A stretch of 64,000 bases of DNA from Mycolicibacterium insubricum (lineage in GTDB: Bacteria; Actinomycetota; Actinomycetes; Mycobacteriales; Mycobacteriaceae). A model generated the notes under the pieces. It saw only the letters and a program-made list of their open reading frames with translations. It was not told where the DNA came from and made no database searches. The stretch lies in contig NZ_AP022618.1 in the NCBI RefSeq assembly GCF_010731615.1, positions 806,001 through 870,000 on the forward strand, written 5' to 3'. Positions 16,850-25,937 of the stretch are shown piece after piece (the stretch's first letter is position 1; the number at the start of each line of letters is the position of its first letter). Both the position numbers and the translations under genes were made by a program.

Positions 16850-17911
16850 TCAGCAGGTCAGCGGCGGCAGGGGCTCGGTGCGGACGATCACCGGCGTCAA
16901 CGGCGCGGACTTGTCCGCCGGTGCCTTCAGCGCGGCGAGCGTGCCCCCGCCGACAGCGGCCACCTGATACGGCAACTCGACGGAGGCCCCGGACCGGGTG
17001 TCGACGACGGTCGCCGTCGGCGCGTGGGACCCGAACACCAGCGGGCCGGACACCCATAGCTCCGAGGCACCGGGCAGATCGCCGGTCACCCGAACCGTGC
17101 CGGCATCGGCCGACCACCAGGTCAGGCCGCCGTCGCTGCGCCAGGCGTACGCCTTGCCGTCGGTGACCACACCGGCGCGTTGCTCGCCGACGGCGTCGGC
17201 AACCGCGGCGGGCAGTTCGGCGGGCACACCCACCACGGCGGGATCGTCGGCGACGTCCCACAGCACGCCCGCGGCGCCGGTGCGCAGCGAGGACAGCGAG
17301 CCGGAGGTCACCTCGGCGGTCGCCCCGGAGTTCGCGTCGAACGACCGGACGGTGCCGTGCGCACCGGCGAAGGAATCGCGGGTCAGCCAGTACACCGTGT
17401 CGCCGGACAGCGCGACCGAGTCGATGGTGGCGCCGCCGTCGCGCAGGTCGTCGGCGGAGGTCTCGGCGACCGTGCGCACCGAGTGGTCGGCGCGGTTGAT
17501 CACCTCGACCCGGACCAGGGTGGGCAGCACCCCGTTGGCGCCGCGCGGGTTGTGCCGCACACCGACGACGATCCACTTGTCGTCCAGCGCCGCGAACCCG
17601 ACGTCGCGGTTCGCGGGGTCGGCGACGGTGTAGACCGTGGTGGCGGCACCGTCGGCGCCGATCAGCGCGGCGTCGCGCACGGTCCCGTCGTCGCGGGCGA
17701 CTACCACGTCACCGGCTGGGCCGACGGCCAGCGGCACCTCGGCCGGCGCGACGGTCCGGGCGCCGTCGTCGAACGCCGTGCGCCAGCCGTCGGGCAGGCT
17801 CGCCATGCAGGAGGCGTGTTCGGGCGTGGTGGGTTTCTCCGGAGCGGGTGCGGCGCAGGCCGCCACCGCCGATACCGCCAAGACTCCGACCCCGATCCGC
17901 CACCCCAGCAT
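16850..17911 (-). CDS. Putative lipoprotein, beta-propeller-like
   Basis: Protein of 353 residues. The signal segment (IGVGVLAVSAVAAC) ends in a lipobox-like AVAAC with Cys ~19. The mature part is a series of strand-rich repeats with Val/Asp/Gly turns (VALSGDTVYWLTRDSFAG, VVTDGKAYAWRSDGGLTWW), suggesting a WD/Kelch-type propeller. Two cysteines remain (ASCMASL near 35, and the C-terminal residue). No catalytic motif. The gene is flanked by copies of the CGAGGCAGAAC repeat. Function unknown; the propeller reading is an inference from repeat texture only. Confidence 0.72.
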   Translation of the reverse strand: MLGWRIGVGVLAVSAVAACAAPAPEKPTTPEHASCMASLPDGWRTAFDDGARTVAPAEVPLAVGPAGDVVVARDDGTVRDAALIGADGAATTVYTVADPANRDVGFAALDDKWIVVGVRHNPRGANGVLPTLVRVEVINRADHSVRTVAETSADDLRDGGATIDSVALSGDTVYWLTRDSFAGAHGTVRSFDANSGATAEVTSGSLSSLRTGAAGVLWDVADDPAVVGVPAELPAAVADAVGEQRAGVVTDGKAYAWRSDGGLTWWSADAGTVRVTGDLPGASELWVSGPLVFGSHAPTATVVDTRSGASVELPYQVAAVGGGTLAALKAPADKSAPLTPVIVRTEPLPPLTC

Positions 17912-18041
17912 GGCCCGAGTTTATTCGTCGAGGCAGAACCCACGCAGGCGAAAATCGAAGGAAGACCAGCGTGGGGGCTGGCTCAACGCGACGGATGGGC
18001 GTGTCGGGCCGGGGACACGCACGCTCGCCGAGATCCGGCGG

Positions 18042-20072
18042 TCAGCTCCAGATGCGGACCCGGTCCTCGGCCGCCAGGAACAGCTCGTCGTCCGAGGTCA
18101 CGCCGAAGGCGTCGTAGAACTCGTCGATGTTGCGGATGACGCCATTGCAGCGGAATTCCGGAGGCGAATGCGGGTCGGTGGCCAGCCGCCGGATTGCCTC
18201 GGCGTCTCGGGACTTGGTGCGCCACACCTGCGCCCAGCCGTAGAACACCCGCTGCACACCCGTCAGCCCGTCGATCACCGGCGGCTCGGCGCCGCCCAGG
18301 GACAGCCGGTAGGCCAGCAGGGCGATGGACAGCCCCCCGAGGTCACCGATGTTCTCCCCCACGGTGAACGCGCCGTTGACGTGATGGTCGGGCCCCAGCG
18401 CCTTCGGCGCATACGCGTCGTACTGCTCGATCAACGCCGTTGTCCGAACGCCGAATTCGGCGCGGTCGTCGTCGGTCCACCAGTCCACCAGGTTGCCGTC
18501 GCCGTCGTACTTGGCCCCCTGGTCGTCAAAACCGTGCCCGATCTCGTGGCCGATGACCGCGCCGATACCGCCGTAGTTCGCCGCGTCGTCGGCATCGGCG
18601 TCGAAGAACGGCGGCTGCAGAATCGCTGCGGGAAAGACGATCTCGTTCATCCCCGGGTTGTAGTAGGCGTTGACCGTCTGCGGGGTCATGAACCACTCGT
18701 CGCGGTCCACCGGCCCGCCGAGCTTGGCCAGCTCGTGGTCGTAGCCCACCGCGTAGCCGCGCCGGTAGTTCCCGTAGAGATCGCCGCGGTCGACGACGAA
18801 TGCCGAATAGTCGCGCCAGCGCGCCGGATAACCGATCTTGGCGGTGAACTTGTCCAGCTTCACCAACGCCCGCTGCCGGGTTTCCGGTGTCATCCATTCC
18901 AGATCGGAGATGCTGACCCGGTAGGCCTCGCGCAGGTTGTGCACCAGCTCGTCCATCCGGGCCTTGTGCCCGGGCGGGAAGTGCTTGGCCACATACAGTT
19001 TCCCGACGGCATCGCCCATCAGAGTCTCGACCAGCGAAACGCCGCGCTTCCACCGGTCGCGGATCGCCTCGGTTCCTGACAGGGTGTGCCCGTAGAACGC
19101 GAAGTCCTCGGTCACCAGCGCCTCGGTCAGGAAACCCGCGCGGGAATGGATGACCCGCCAGCGGGCCCAGTCCTGCCAGTCGGCCAGCGGCTCGTCGGCC
19201 CACAGCGCGGCGAACGCGCTCAGGTACGAAGGCTGGCGCACCACCAGCTCGGCGGCGATCTCCGGCGAACCGCCGAGCGCCCGCAGCCAGCCGGCCCAGT
19301 CGAATCCCGGTGCCTGCTCGGGCAATTCGGTGAAGACGCGTAGGTTGTAGGATAGGTCCGCATCCCGGCGGCGGACCACGTCCCAGTGTGCCGCCGCCAG
19401 TTTGGTCTCCAGCGCGACGATCCGGGTGGCGGTCTGTTGGTGATCGCCGGGGCCGTACACCAGCTCCAGCATTCGGGCGATGTGGCGCGGGTAGGCGGCC
19501 AGCACCTCGGCGTGCGCGGGGTCGCGGTAGTAGGACTCGTCGGGCAGTCCCAGCCCGGACTGCGACAGGTGCAGAAGGTAGCGCTCGGAGTTCTTCGCGT
19601 CGGTGTCGACGTACAGCCCGACGCCGCCGCCGACCCCGGTGCGGGCCAACTCGCCGAGCAACCCGGCTAGCGCGTCGGGGTCACCGGCGTCGTCGATGCG
19701 GCCCAGCTCGGCCAGCAACGGCGCCAGGCCGATGGCCTCGACGGTCTCGGCGTCCAGGAAGCTCGCGTACAGGTCGCCGATCCGCTGCTCGTCACCGCCC
19801 GAGGCATCCTCGGCCGGATCTGATGGCGGCCGACCTCTTCCTCGCAGAACTACACTGCTCGTCGAGTCGGCCGCACTCAAGATCAGCTCGCGGACCTGCT
19901 CCTCGGCCCGGTCGTAGAGGGTGCGGAAGGCGCCGTCGGTGGCGCGGTCGGCGGGGATCTCGTAGTCGGCCAGCCAGCGACCGTTGACGTGGCCGAACAG
20001 GTCGTCCTGTGGCCGGGCGTGCTCGTCGACGTAACGCAGGTCCAGGCCGGAGGGGTGGGTTTCTACCGTCAC
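18042..20072 (-). CDS. zmp1: M13 (neprilysin-like) zinc metallopeptidase Zmp1
   Basis: Peptidase of 676 residues. The zinc motif HEIGH (His509, His513) lies in IGHEIGHGFDDQG and the third ligand glutamate in GENIGDLGGLS. NAYYNPGMNEIVFPA and the C-terminal RVRIW are standard M13 features. In M. tuberculosis the homologue (Rv0198c, 663 residues) modulates phagosome and inflammasome responses. The motif is shifted by about 16 residues from the M. tuberculosis position. A polar Arg/Pro/Ser-rich stretch at residues ~70-90 (VVLRGRGRPPSDPAEDASGG), absent from the family pattern I know, accounts for this. GTG start at 20072; no signal peptide. Confidence 0.93.
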   Translation of the reverse strand: MTVETHPSGLDLRYVDEHARPQDDLFGHVNGRWLADYEIPADRATDGAFRTLYDRAEEQVRELILSAADSTSSVVLRGRGRPPSDPAEDASGGDEQRIGDLYASFLDAETVEAIGLAPLLAELGRIDDAGDPDALAGLLGELARTGVGGGVGLYVDTDAKNSERYLLHLSQSGLGLPDESYYRDPAHAEVLAAYPRHIARMLELVYGPGDHQQTATRIVALETKLAAAHWDVVRRRDADLSYNLRVFTELPEQAPGFDWAGWLRALGGSPEIAAELVVRQPSYLSAFAALWADEPLADWQDWARWRVIHSRAGFLTEALVTEDFAFYGHTLSGTEAIRDRWKRGVSLVETLMGDAVGKLYVAKHFPPGHKARMDELVHNLREAYRVSISDLEWMTPETRQRALVKLDKFTAKIGYPARWRDYSAFVVDRGDLYGNYRRGYAVGYDHELAKLGGPVDRDEWFMTPQTVNAYYNPGMNEIVFPAAILQPPFFDADADDAANYGGIGAVIGHEIGHGFDDQGAKYDGDGNLVDWWTDDDRAEFGVRTTALIEQYDAYAPKALGPDHHVNGAFTVGENIGDLGGLSIALLAYRLSLGGAEPPVIDGLTGVQRVFYGWAQVWRTKSRDAEAIRRLATDPHSPPEFRCNGVIRNIDEFYDAFGVTSDDELFLAAEDRVRIWS

Positions 20073-20119
20073 CCCGCCATCCTTCCAGAAGCCGTCGCGG
20101 CACCGGGTAGCCTCGGGCG

Positions 20120-20737
20120 ATGCCCACCCAGGACACCGACGGGGACCCCGCAGACGACACCGCGGCGGACGCCGCCACCGCCGACGGGGACCGCGCCGAC
20201 GGCCCGGTGTTCTCCCGCTACGGGATCGTCTCGGCGCTGCTCGCGCTGATCACCGTCGCCGCCATCGCGGCCGGCGGTGTCATCTGGAGCACGCACCGTC
20301 ACGCCGAGGACACCCGCGCGCACCAGAGCGACGTGCTGCAGGCCGCCGCGGCGTGGACCACCGTCCTGATCAACATGAACGCCGACAACGTCGAGGCCAG
20401 CATGGCGCAGCTGCGCGACGGCACCGTCGGTGAACTCAACAGCGGCTTCGACCGCAATATGGCGCCCTACCGGGAGCTGATGCAGAAGCTCAAGACCCGC
20501 ACCTCCGGCCAGATCGACGCGGTCGCCCTAGAGACCGTGCACAACGCGCCGGCGCAGAACCGCGGCGAGACACTCGTCGACGACGCCGCGACCAGCAACG
20601 ACACCGTGCTGGTCGCGGCACGGTCGGTCAGCGACTCGGCGGCCGGCAAGGGCAACACCATCGGCTGGCTGCTGCGGCTCGGGGTGGTCGACGTCGACGG
20701 CACCCTGATGATCTCCAGCCTGGAGACCCTGCGATGA
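20120..20737 (+). CDS. Mce-associated-like membrane protein
   Basis: Protein of 205 residues with an acidic N-terminal tail, one membrane helix (GIVSALLALITVAAIAAGGVIW) and an extracytoplasmic domain. That domain begins QAAAAWTTVLINMNADNVEASM and includes GELNSGF, the usual texture of mycobacterial Mce-associated (Mam) and Rv0199-like proteins. ATG 20120 lies 47 bases from the divergent zmp1 start. The stop overlaps the next start (ATGA), so the two proteins are co-translated and may interact. Membership of the Mam group is inferred from pattern, not search. Confidence 0.75.
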   Translation: MPTQDTDGDPADDTAADAATADGDRADGPVFSRYGIVSALLALITVAAIAAGGVIWSTHRHAEDTRAHQSDVLQAAAAWTTVLINMNADNVEASMAQLRDGTVGELNSGFDRNMAPYRELMQKLKTRTSGQIDAVALETVHNAPAQNRGETLVDDAATSNDTVLVAARSVSDSAAGKGNTIGWLLRLGVVDVDGTLMISSLETLR

Positions 20738-21429
20738 GGAACATCGCCCGGCTGGTCGCCTTCGACGTGCTCGCACCGCTGGTCACCGTCGCCGCGCTGG
20801 CCGCCATCGGGATCGTGCTGATGTGGCCGAAGTGGTGGGTGGCGGTGTTCGCGGCGCTGTGTGTGCTGATCGCGCAGGCGGCGGCGCTGAACTTCTTCCT
20901 GCTGCGCCGCGACGGCGTCACCGTCGGCACCGACGACGACGGGCCCGGGCTGCGGCTGGCGGTGACTGCGCTGATGGCCGTCGTGGTCATCGCGGCCGCC
21001 ACCGTCGGCTACACCCAGTGGACCCGGCCGGACCGCACTTTCGACGCCGACCGGAGCCAGGCCGTGCAGGTCGCGACTCAGGTCGCCGAGGCTACCGCGA
21101 CGTTCAGCCCATCCGATCCACTGGCCGGCATCGAGAAGGCCGCGGCGATGATGACCGCCGACACCGCCAAATCCTTCCGCACCAGCTACGCCGGAACCAC
21201 CGCCGAGCTGGCCAAGAACAAGGTCTCCCAACAGGGACAGGTGGAGTCGGCGGGCATCCAGGCGCTGGTGCCGAACGCGGCGACGGTGCTGGTGGTGCTG
21301 CGGCTGACCCAGAGCACGCCCGGCAAGGCGGCCACCCAGGGTGCGGCCGGGCTGCTGATGTCGATGACCAAGGACGACGGTCGCTGGCTGGTCGCGGACA
21401 TCGCGCCCCTGCAGCGCGGCGCTGCCTGA
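20734..21429 (+). CDS. Mce-associated-like membrane protein
   Basis: Protein of 231 residues with three hydrophobic segments (LVTVAALAAIGIVLMW, VAVFAALCVLIAQAAALNFFLL, VTALMAVVVIAAATVGYTQW) and a C-terminal extracytoplasmic domain (AVQVATQVAEATATFSP...). It has the same overall texture as its upstream partner and corresponds in position to Rv0200. ATG 20734 overlaps the previous stop by 4 bases. After the stop lies a 41-bp inverted-repeat element (21431-21471) before the convergent gene. Function unknown. Confidence 0.75.
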   Translation: MRNIARLVAFDVLAPLVTVAALAAIGIVLMWPKWWVAVFAALCVLIAQAAALNFFLLRRDGVTVGTDDDGPGLRLAVTALMAVVVIAAATVGYTQWTRPDRTFDADRSQAVQVATQVAEATATFSPSDPLAGIEKAAAMMTADTAKSFRTSYAGTTAELAKNKVSQQGQVESAGIQALVPNAATVLVVLRLTQSTPGKAATQGAAGLLMSMTKDDGRWLVADIAPLQRGAA

Positions 21430-21430
21430 T

Positions 21431-21471
21431 CGGGCGGTTCGGCGAAGCCGGAGTGACACCGGGACCGCCCG
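21431..21471. repeat. Minimal 41-bp copy (E) of the CGGGCGGT-ended repeat family
   Basis: CGGGCGGTTCGGCGA at the left and CGGGACCGCCCG at the right reproduce both ends of the larger elements at 33, 36, 41 and 47 kb. The ~40-base middle is almost entirely lost. The inverted ends CGGGCGGT (21431-21438) and ACCGCCCG (21464-21471) can pair into a hairpin. It lies between the stops of two convergent genes, where it may act as a terminator. It shows that the ends alone can persist. Confidence 0.75.
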
Positions 21472-21485
21472 CAAAAGACCGGAGC

Positions 21486-21986
21486 CTAATCCTCGGTGGG
21501 GGTCTCGCGCTGCGCGCGCATCCGGGCGAACCGGTCCGAGAGCCGGCGCATCCGGATCATCAGCGATGCGGGCGGGCACACGGCGCCGGTCAGATAGTCG
21601 GCGAACACGGTGGACTGGGTGCCGATCCGGGAGGCGAATTCCCGCTGGCTGAGCCCCGAGCGGTCCAGCAGCACCCGGACGTGGCGGGCCACCTCGGCGC
21701 GCTCGGCGGTCTCCAAGTGGGTGCGGCTGCGGTTGAGCACCTCCCGCATGGCCTTGGCGATGCCGTGCGGCTCGCCCGCGTCCGCGCGGGTCTCCAGGAT
21801 CTCCTCGACCTGCCGTGAGGTCCGCCCGAACGGGTCGCGCTTGATGGCCACCACGATGCGCTGCCATACCGAGATGTCGCCGTCCTCCAGCGCGGCGCGG
21901 ATCGCGGCGGTGGACCAGAACTCGACCGGCCGGCCGCCGTCGGACACGGGGCCGGCGGCATCGGCATCGCTGGCTGCCACCGTCAC
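21486..21986 (-). CDS. HTH-like regulatory protein (Rv0201c-type)
   Basis: Protein of 166 residues. GTG 21986 is chosen because GGAGGAGACGAG lies directly upstream and the resulting length equals that of Rv0201c. It overlaps the mmpL11 stop by 4 bases (GTGA). The C-terminal half contains an XRE-like helix-turn-helix (LLDRSGLSQREFASRIGTQ). A helical N-terminal half precedes it (AAIRAALEDGDISVWQRIVVAI). DNA binding is inferred. Co-translation with mmpL11 suggests a link to the transporter. Confidence 0.76.
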   Translation of the reverse strand: MTVAASDADAAGPVSDGGRPVEFWSTAAIRAALEDGDISVWQRIVVAIKRDPFGRTSRQVEEILETRADAGEPHGIAKAMREVLNRSRTHLETAERAEVARHVRVLLDRSGLSQREFASRIGTQSTVFADYLTGAVCPPASLMIRMRRLSDRFARMRAQRETPTED

Positions 21987-24910
21987 CTCGTCTCCTCCAG
22001 CATCGCAACCGCAACCGACAGGCAGCGGGTCTTGACCCGATCCCATTTCCGGTCATCGCCGGGGGCCGCGTCCTCGTCGGTGTCCGACGGTTGGGGATCG
22101 GCCAACTGGCGAACCAGATGAGTGCTCACCCAGGGACGGTCGGCGGGTTGGCAATCCGACCACCGACCACAGTAATACGTGTCGATCTCGGTCAGCACGG
22201 CCGCCGCGGTCTCCGCATCGCAGGTGTCGATGAGCTCCACGAAGTCGGCGAAATCCTGGCTGCTGTTGCGCGTCATCAGCAGGTAGCTCATCAGCCGCAG
22301 GGTCTCCGCGCCGGTCGGGATCCGCAGCCGGTCACCGGTCGGCAACTGCACATTGGTGGTCTCCACCGGGCTGTTGCGCACCAGCTTGGGTTCCAGCCGG
22401 TCGGTCTCGTCGTGCAGTGCCTCCAGGGCGACACCCAGCCGTCGTCGCCACACCGTCACCGGATGCACCAGCCGGGCGAACTGCTCGGTCTGCACGGTGC
22501 GCAGCCGGGCGGTGTCGTCCAGTTCGGCGCCGTCGCCGCCGCGGATCCGGCCGTCCAGCCCGGCGCAGCCGGCGAAGGCCATGGGGTCGGGCACGGTGAC
22601 CGCGTCCGGCGCCAGCCGCTGCAGCTTGGCCGCACCCTTGACCACCATCCGCACGTCGGCGTTGGGTGCGGGCAGGCCCGGCAGGTCGTCGGCGAAGCTG
22701 ACGCCTTCCGCGCACTCGGCGACCGGCACCGGCTTCTCGAAGTCGACCGACGGCAGGATCCGGTCCAGCCAACGCGGCAGCCACCAGTTCCACTGCTCGA
22801 ACACCACCATCAGTGCCGGGACCAGCACCAGCCGCACCACGGTCGCGTCGACGGCGATGGCCACCGCGCACGCCACGCCCAGCTCGGCGACCAGCGGCAT
22901 GCCGGCGAATGCGAAGCCGACGAACACCGCGATCATGATCAGCGCGGCGCTGGTGATGGTGCGGGCGCTGGTCGACACCCCGTAGCTGACGGCGTCGCGG
23001 GTGTCGGCGGTCTGCAGGAAGCGTTCCCGGATCCGGGTCAGCAGGAAGATCTCGTAGTCCATCGACAGGCCGAAGGTCAACGCCAGGACCAGCGGCGGCA
23101 CGGTGCTGTCGATCGAGGTCAGCGGTTCGAAGCCGAGCCCGCGCAGCCATCCCCACTGGAAGACCACCACCAGGCTGCCGTAGGCCGCGGCCACCGACAG
23201 CACCGTCATCACGATGCCCTTGAACGCCAGGAACACCGACCGGATCGACAGCAGCAGCATGAGGAACGCAACGACGGACACGAACAGCAGCACCCGCGGC
23301 CCGGTGTGGTCGACGCGGTCGTCGAAGTCCTTCATCAGGGCGGTCGGTCCGCCCACCGACACGACGGGCGCCGACGTCCCCGCCGCGCTCGCCGCCTCGC
23401 CGGCCGTCTTGGGCAGCTGCTCGCGCAGCCAGTCGACTGTGTGGCGGGCGGCCAGATCCTCCGGGTCGACGGTCAGCACCCCGGACACCAGCACGCTGTG
23501 GTCGTCGTCGGAGTACACCGGCGGCGGGTTCACATCGGCGATGTTGATGGCCCGGTGCATCTCGCCGGCGATCGCGTCGGTGATCGCGGCGTTCTGCGGG
23601 TTCGACGCGTCGCCGTCGGGGAAGGTCACCAGCACCCGCACCGGGCCCAGCGCTCCGGGACCGAGCGCCTTGGCGGCGGCGCTGACCCCGCCGCGAATCT
23701 CGTGGCCGGGCGGGAATTGGCGCAACAGGCTGTTGCCGAGCACCATCGAGAACGCCGGGGCGGCCAGGATCAGCAGCAGGACCGTCGCCAGCAGCGCCGA
23801 CAGCCAGGGCCGGCGCATCACCCGTCGTACCCACACCGACCAGAACGGTTCGTGGTCGGGCTTGGACCGGGACAGTTGCAACAGCGGGGACCGGCGGGCG
23901 GCGGTGCGACCGAAGGTGGTCAGGATCGCCGGGGTCATCGAGACCGAGGTCAGCACCGAGACCACCACGGCCAGAATGGCGCCGGTGGCCATCGAGCTCA
24001 GCACCGGGGTGTTGATCAGGTAGATGCCGGTCAGCGAGGCGATGACGGTCATGCCGGACAGCACCACCGCCAGGCCGGAGGTGGCCATCGCCGCGTCGGT
24101 GGCCTGCGCGACGGTGCGGCCCTGGCGCAGTTCCTCGCGGTAGCGCATCAGGATGAACAGGGAGTAGTCGACCGCCAGGGCGATGCCGAACATCGACACC
24201 GTCGACGACACGAACACGCTCATGGTGGTGAACTGGGACAGCAGGTAGACGATGCCCATCGTCACCAGAACTGTGCACAGGCCCAGGATCATCGGGACGG
24301 CGGCCGCGGCCAGCGAGCCGAACACGGCGATCAGCACGATCAGTACGATCGGCAGGTTCCATTTCTCGGCGGCGGCGATGTCGTGCTTGGTGCTGGTGGC
24401 TGCGGCCGCGCCGAGCGCGCCCTGGCCGATCACGTACAGCCGCACCGACTCGTTGGCGGTCTCGCCGGGATCGGCGCCGTTGACGCCGACCTTCTCCCGC
24501 AACTTCTTGGCCACGTCGACGGCGCCGGTGTTGTTGAAGTCCACCCGCAGCTGCACGACGTAGGGCCGGTCCGGTTGGGGCGGCCGCTGACTGGGGATGG
24601 GGACGACGGTGACGCTGGGCACCTCGGCGGCGATGCGTTCGAGCTTGTCGACGGCGCCGGTCATGTCGGCGTAGGTGGCGGTCGCCTGGGGCGCGGCGAC
24701 CAGCGCCAGCGGTGAGGCACCCTCGGTGGGGAAGTGGTCCTCGATGGCGTACTGCACCCGCAGCGACTGCGAACCCGCAACCTCGAAACCGCCGCCGGTC
24801 AGCTGGTTGGAGCCGGTCAGCAGCAGCGAGACCGCGGGCACCAACGCGACCAGCCAGCTGGCGAACACCAGCCAGCGGAATCGTCGGAGTGTGGCACTCA
24901 GCCGCATCAT
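21983..24910 (-). CDS. mmpL11: RND-family lipid transporter MmpL11
   Basis: Inner-membrane transporter of 975 residues with the MmpL layout: N-terminal helix, large periplasmic loop, five helices, second loop, five helices and a ~240-residue cytosolic C-terminal domain. Proton-relay Asp-Tyr pairs occur in IALAVDYSLFIL and FGLSMDYEIFLL. The adjoining divergent hemophore gene identifies it as MmpL11 (Rv0202c). That protein exports mycolic-acid wax ester and long-chain triacylglycerol and is implicated in heme uptake. ATG 24910 or 24907. The operon continues into the HTH gene. Confidence 0.94.
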   Translation of the reverse strand: MMRLSATLRRFRWLVFASWLVALVPAVSLLLTGSNQLTGGGFEVAGSQSLRVQYAIEDHFPTEGASPLALVAAPQATATYADMTGAVDKLERIAAEVPSVTVVPIPSQRPPQPDRPYVVQLRVDFNNTGAVDVAKKLREKVGVNGADPGETANESVRLYVIGQGALGAAAATSTKHDIAAAEKWNLPIVLIVLIAVFGSLAAAAVPMILGLCTVLVTMGIVYLLSQFTTMSVFVSSTVSMFGIALAVDYSLFILMRYREELRQGRTVAQATDAAMATSGLAVVLSGMTVIASLTGIYLINTPVLSSMATGAILAVVVSVLTSVSMTPAILTTFGRTAARRSPLLQLSRSKPDHEPFWSVWVRRVMRRPWLSALLATVLLLILAAPAFSMVLGNSLLRQFPPGHEIRGGVSAAAKALGPGALGPVRVLVTFPDGDASNPQNAAITDAIAGEMHRAINIADVNPPPVYSDDDHSVLVSGVLTVDPEDLAARHTVDWLREQLPKTAGEAASAAGTSAPVVSVGGPTALMKDFDDRVDHTGPRVLLFVSVVAFLMLLLSIRSVFLAFKGIVMTVLSVAAAYGSLVVVFQWGWLRGLGFEPLTSIDSTVPPLVLALTFGLSMDYEIFLLTRIRERFLQTADTRDAVSYGVSTSARTITSAALIMIAVFVGFAFAGMPLVAELGVACAVAIAVDATVVRLVLVPALMVVFEQWNWWLPRWLDRILPSVDFEKPVPVAECAEGVSFADDLPGLPAPNADVRMVVKGAAKLQRLAPDAVTVPDPMAFAGCAGLDGRIRGGDGAELDDTARLRTVQTEQFARLVHPVTVWRRRLGVALEALHDETDRLEPKLVRNSPVETTNVQLPTGDRLRIPTGAETLRLMSYLLMTRNSSQDFADFVELIDTCDAETAAAVLTEIDTYYCGRWSDCQPADRPWVSTHLVRQLADPQPSDTDEDAAPGDDRKWDRVKTRCLSVAVAMLEETR

Positions 24911-25139
24911 GAATTGCTGAATGACGACTCTCCCTGCGGTGTGCAGAACGGCTGGTGAGCCCGAGCCTACAGGAGCCGGATGTGCGTGGTGGAACTCCGC
25001 TGACCTGCAACGAAAGCGTTATCTGACGGGCTTCGAGGCCGGCTGGCGGCGCCGGCCGGCCGGTGACTGCGATTGCTTGACCTGACAGCACCGGCCGCGA
25101 TCTGTTTAGCTGATCGGAATACCGGGAGAACGGAGCGCC

Positions 25140-25499
25140 ATGATGAGGAAGTCTTTGCAAAGCGCGGCGGTGGCCGCCATCGGTTCGGGCGCTGTATTCG
25201 GCGCGCTGCTGGCCTCGGCGCCGTCGGCGATCGCCGATCCGCCGCCCAACTGCACGGCCGCCGACTTCGCCGGCGTCGCCTCCGGAGTATCGGCCGCCTC
25301 GTCGGCCTATCTGTTCACCCACCCGGACGTCAACGATTTCTTCACCGGGCTGCACGGCAAGCCCCGCGCCGAGATCAAGACCGCGGTGGCCGACTACTTC
25401 AAGGCGAACCCGCAGGTCAAGGATGAGATGACGGGTATCCGTCAGCCGCTGGTGGACATCAAGAACCGGTGCGGGTTCACCGGCGTCCCGCCGTCGTAG
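25140..25499 (+). CDS. Secreted heme-binding protein (Rv0203-type hemophore)
   Basis: Secreted protein of 119 residues: signal peptide to about residue 32 (...SAPSAIA|DPPP) and an ~87-residue helical domain. Cys38 and Cys111 probably form a disulfide. Tyr57 and His61 in SAYLFTHPDVNDFF and His72 (GLHGKP) resemble the Tyr/His heme ligands of M. tuberculosis Rv0203. That protein shuttles heme to MmpL3/MmpL11. The gene is divergent from mmpL11 as in M. tuberculosis. Two adjacent ATGs (25140, 25143) are possible starts. Confidence 0.88.
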   Translation: MMRKSLQSAAVAAIGSGAVFGALLASAPSAIADPPPNCTAADFAGVASGVSAASSAYLFTHPDVNDFFTGLHGKPRAEIKTAVADYFKANPQVKDEMTGIRQPLVDIKNRCGFTGVPPS

Positions 25500-25508
25500 C
25501 GGTTGGTG

Positions 25509-25904
25509 TCAGCGCCGGCGGTTGAGCGCGAGCGCCCCGGCGCGCCAGCCCAGCAGCAGGACCGCCGTCGACACCGATGCGACGACCAGGAAACTGGGCT
25601 TGAGCTCGGTGGATTGACCACTCACCAGGCGCAGCGCCATGCCGACGACGACGGTGCTGATCCAGATGACCACGCCGGTGGGCATCAGTGCGGCGGGACG
25701 GCGCCAGGCCCGGGCCAGTAGCCAGCCGAGCGCGGTGCCGACCAGGAAAGGCCAGGCGGTGGTCGCCACGCCGGCCAGGGTGATGCCCTCGTCGTGACTG
25801 TTGCGCCCGGTCGCCGCGAACAGCAGCACGGCGGCGAGGTCGAGGCCGGTGGCGGCGGCCACGGCGCCGCGCCGGTCGGTGTTCGGGGTGGGTGCGTCAG
25901 ACAT
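25509..25904 (-). CDS. DUF3054 family membrane protein
   Basis: Protein of 131 residues with four hydrophobic helices. The DUF3054 pattern is visible: LDLAAVLLFAATGRNSHDEG (a helix followed by GRxSHDEG), TAWPFLVGTALGWLL, and TGVVIWISTVVVGMALR. Function of the family is unknown. It is convergent with the hemophore gene (9 bases apart) and lies just downstream of the flippase-like gene on the same strand, with 33 bases between them. Confidence 0.83.
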   Translation of the reverse strand: MSDAPTPNTDRRGAVAAATGLDLAAVLLFAATGRNSHDEGITLAGVATTAWPFLVGTALGWLLARAWRRPAALMPTGVVIWISTVVVGMALRLVSGQSTELKPSFLVVASVSTAVLLLGWRAGALALNRRR

Positions 25905-25937
25905 CGACGGTCAGCCTACCGGGGGAGCCCGACGGGC

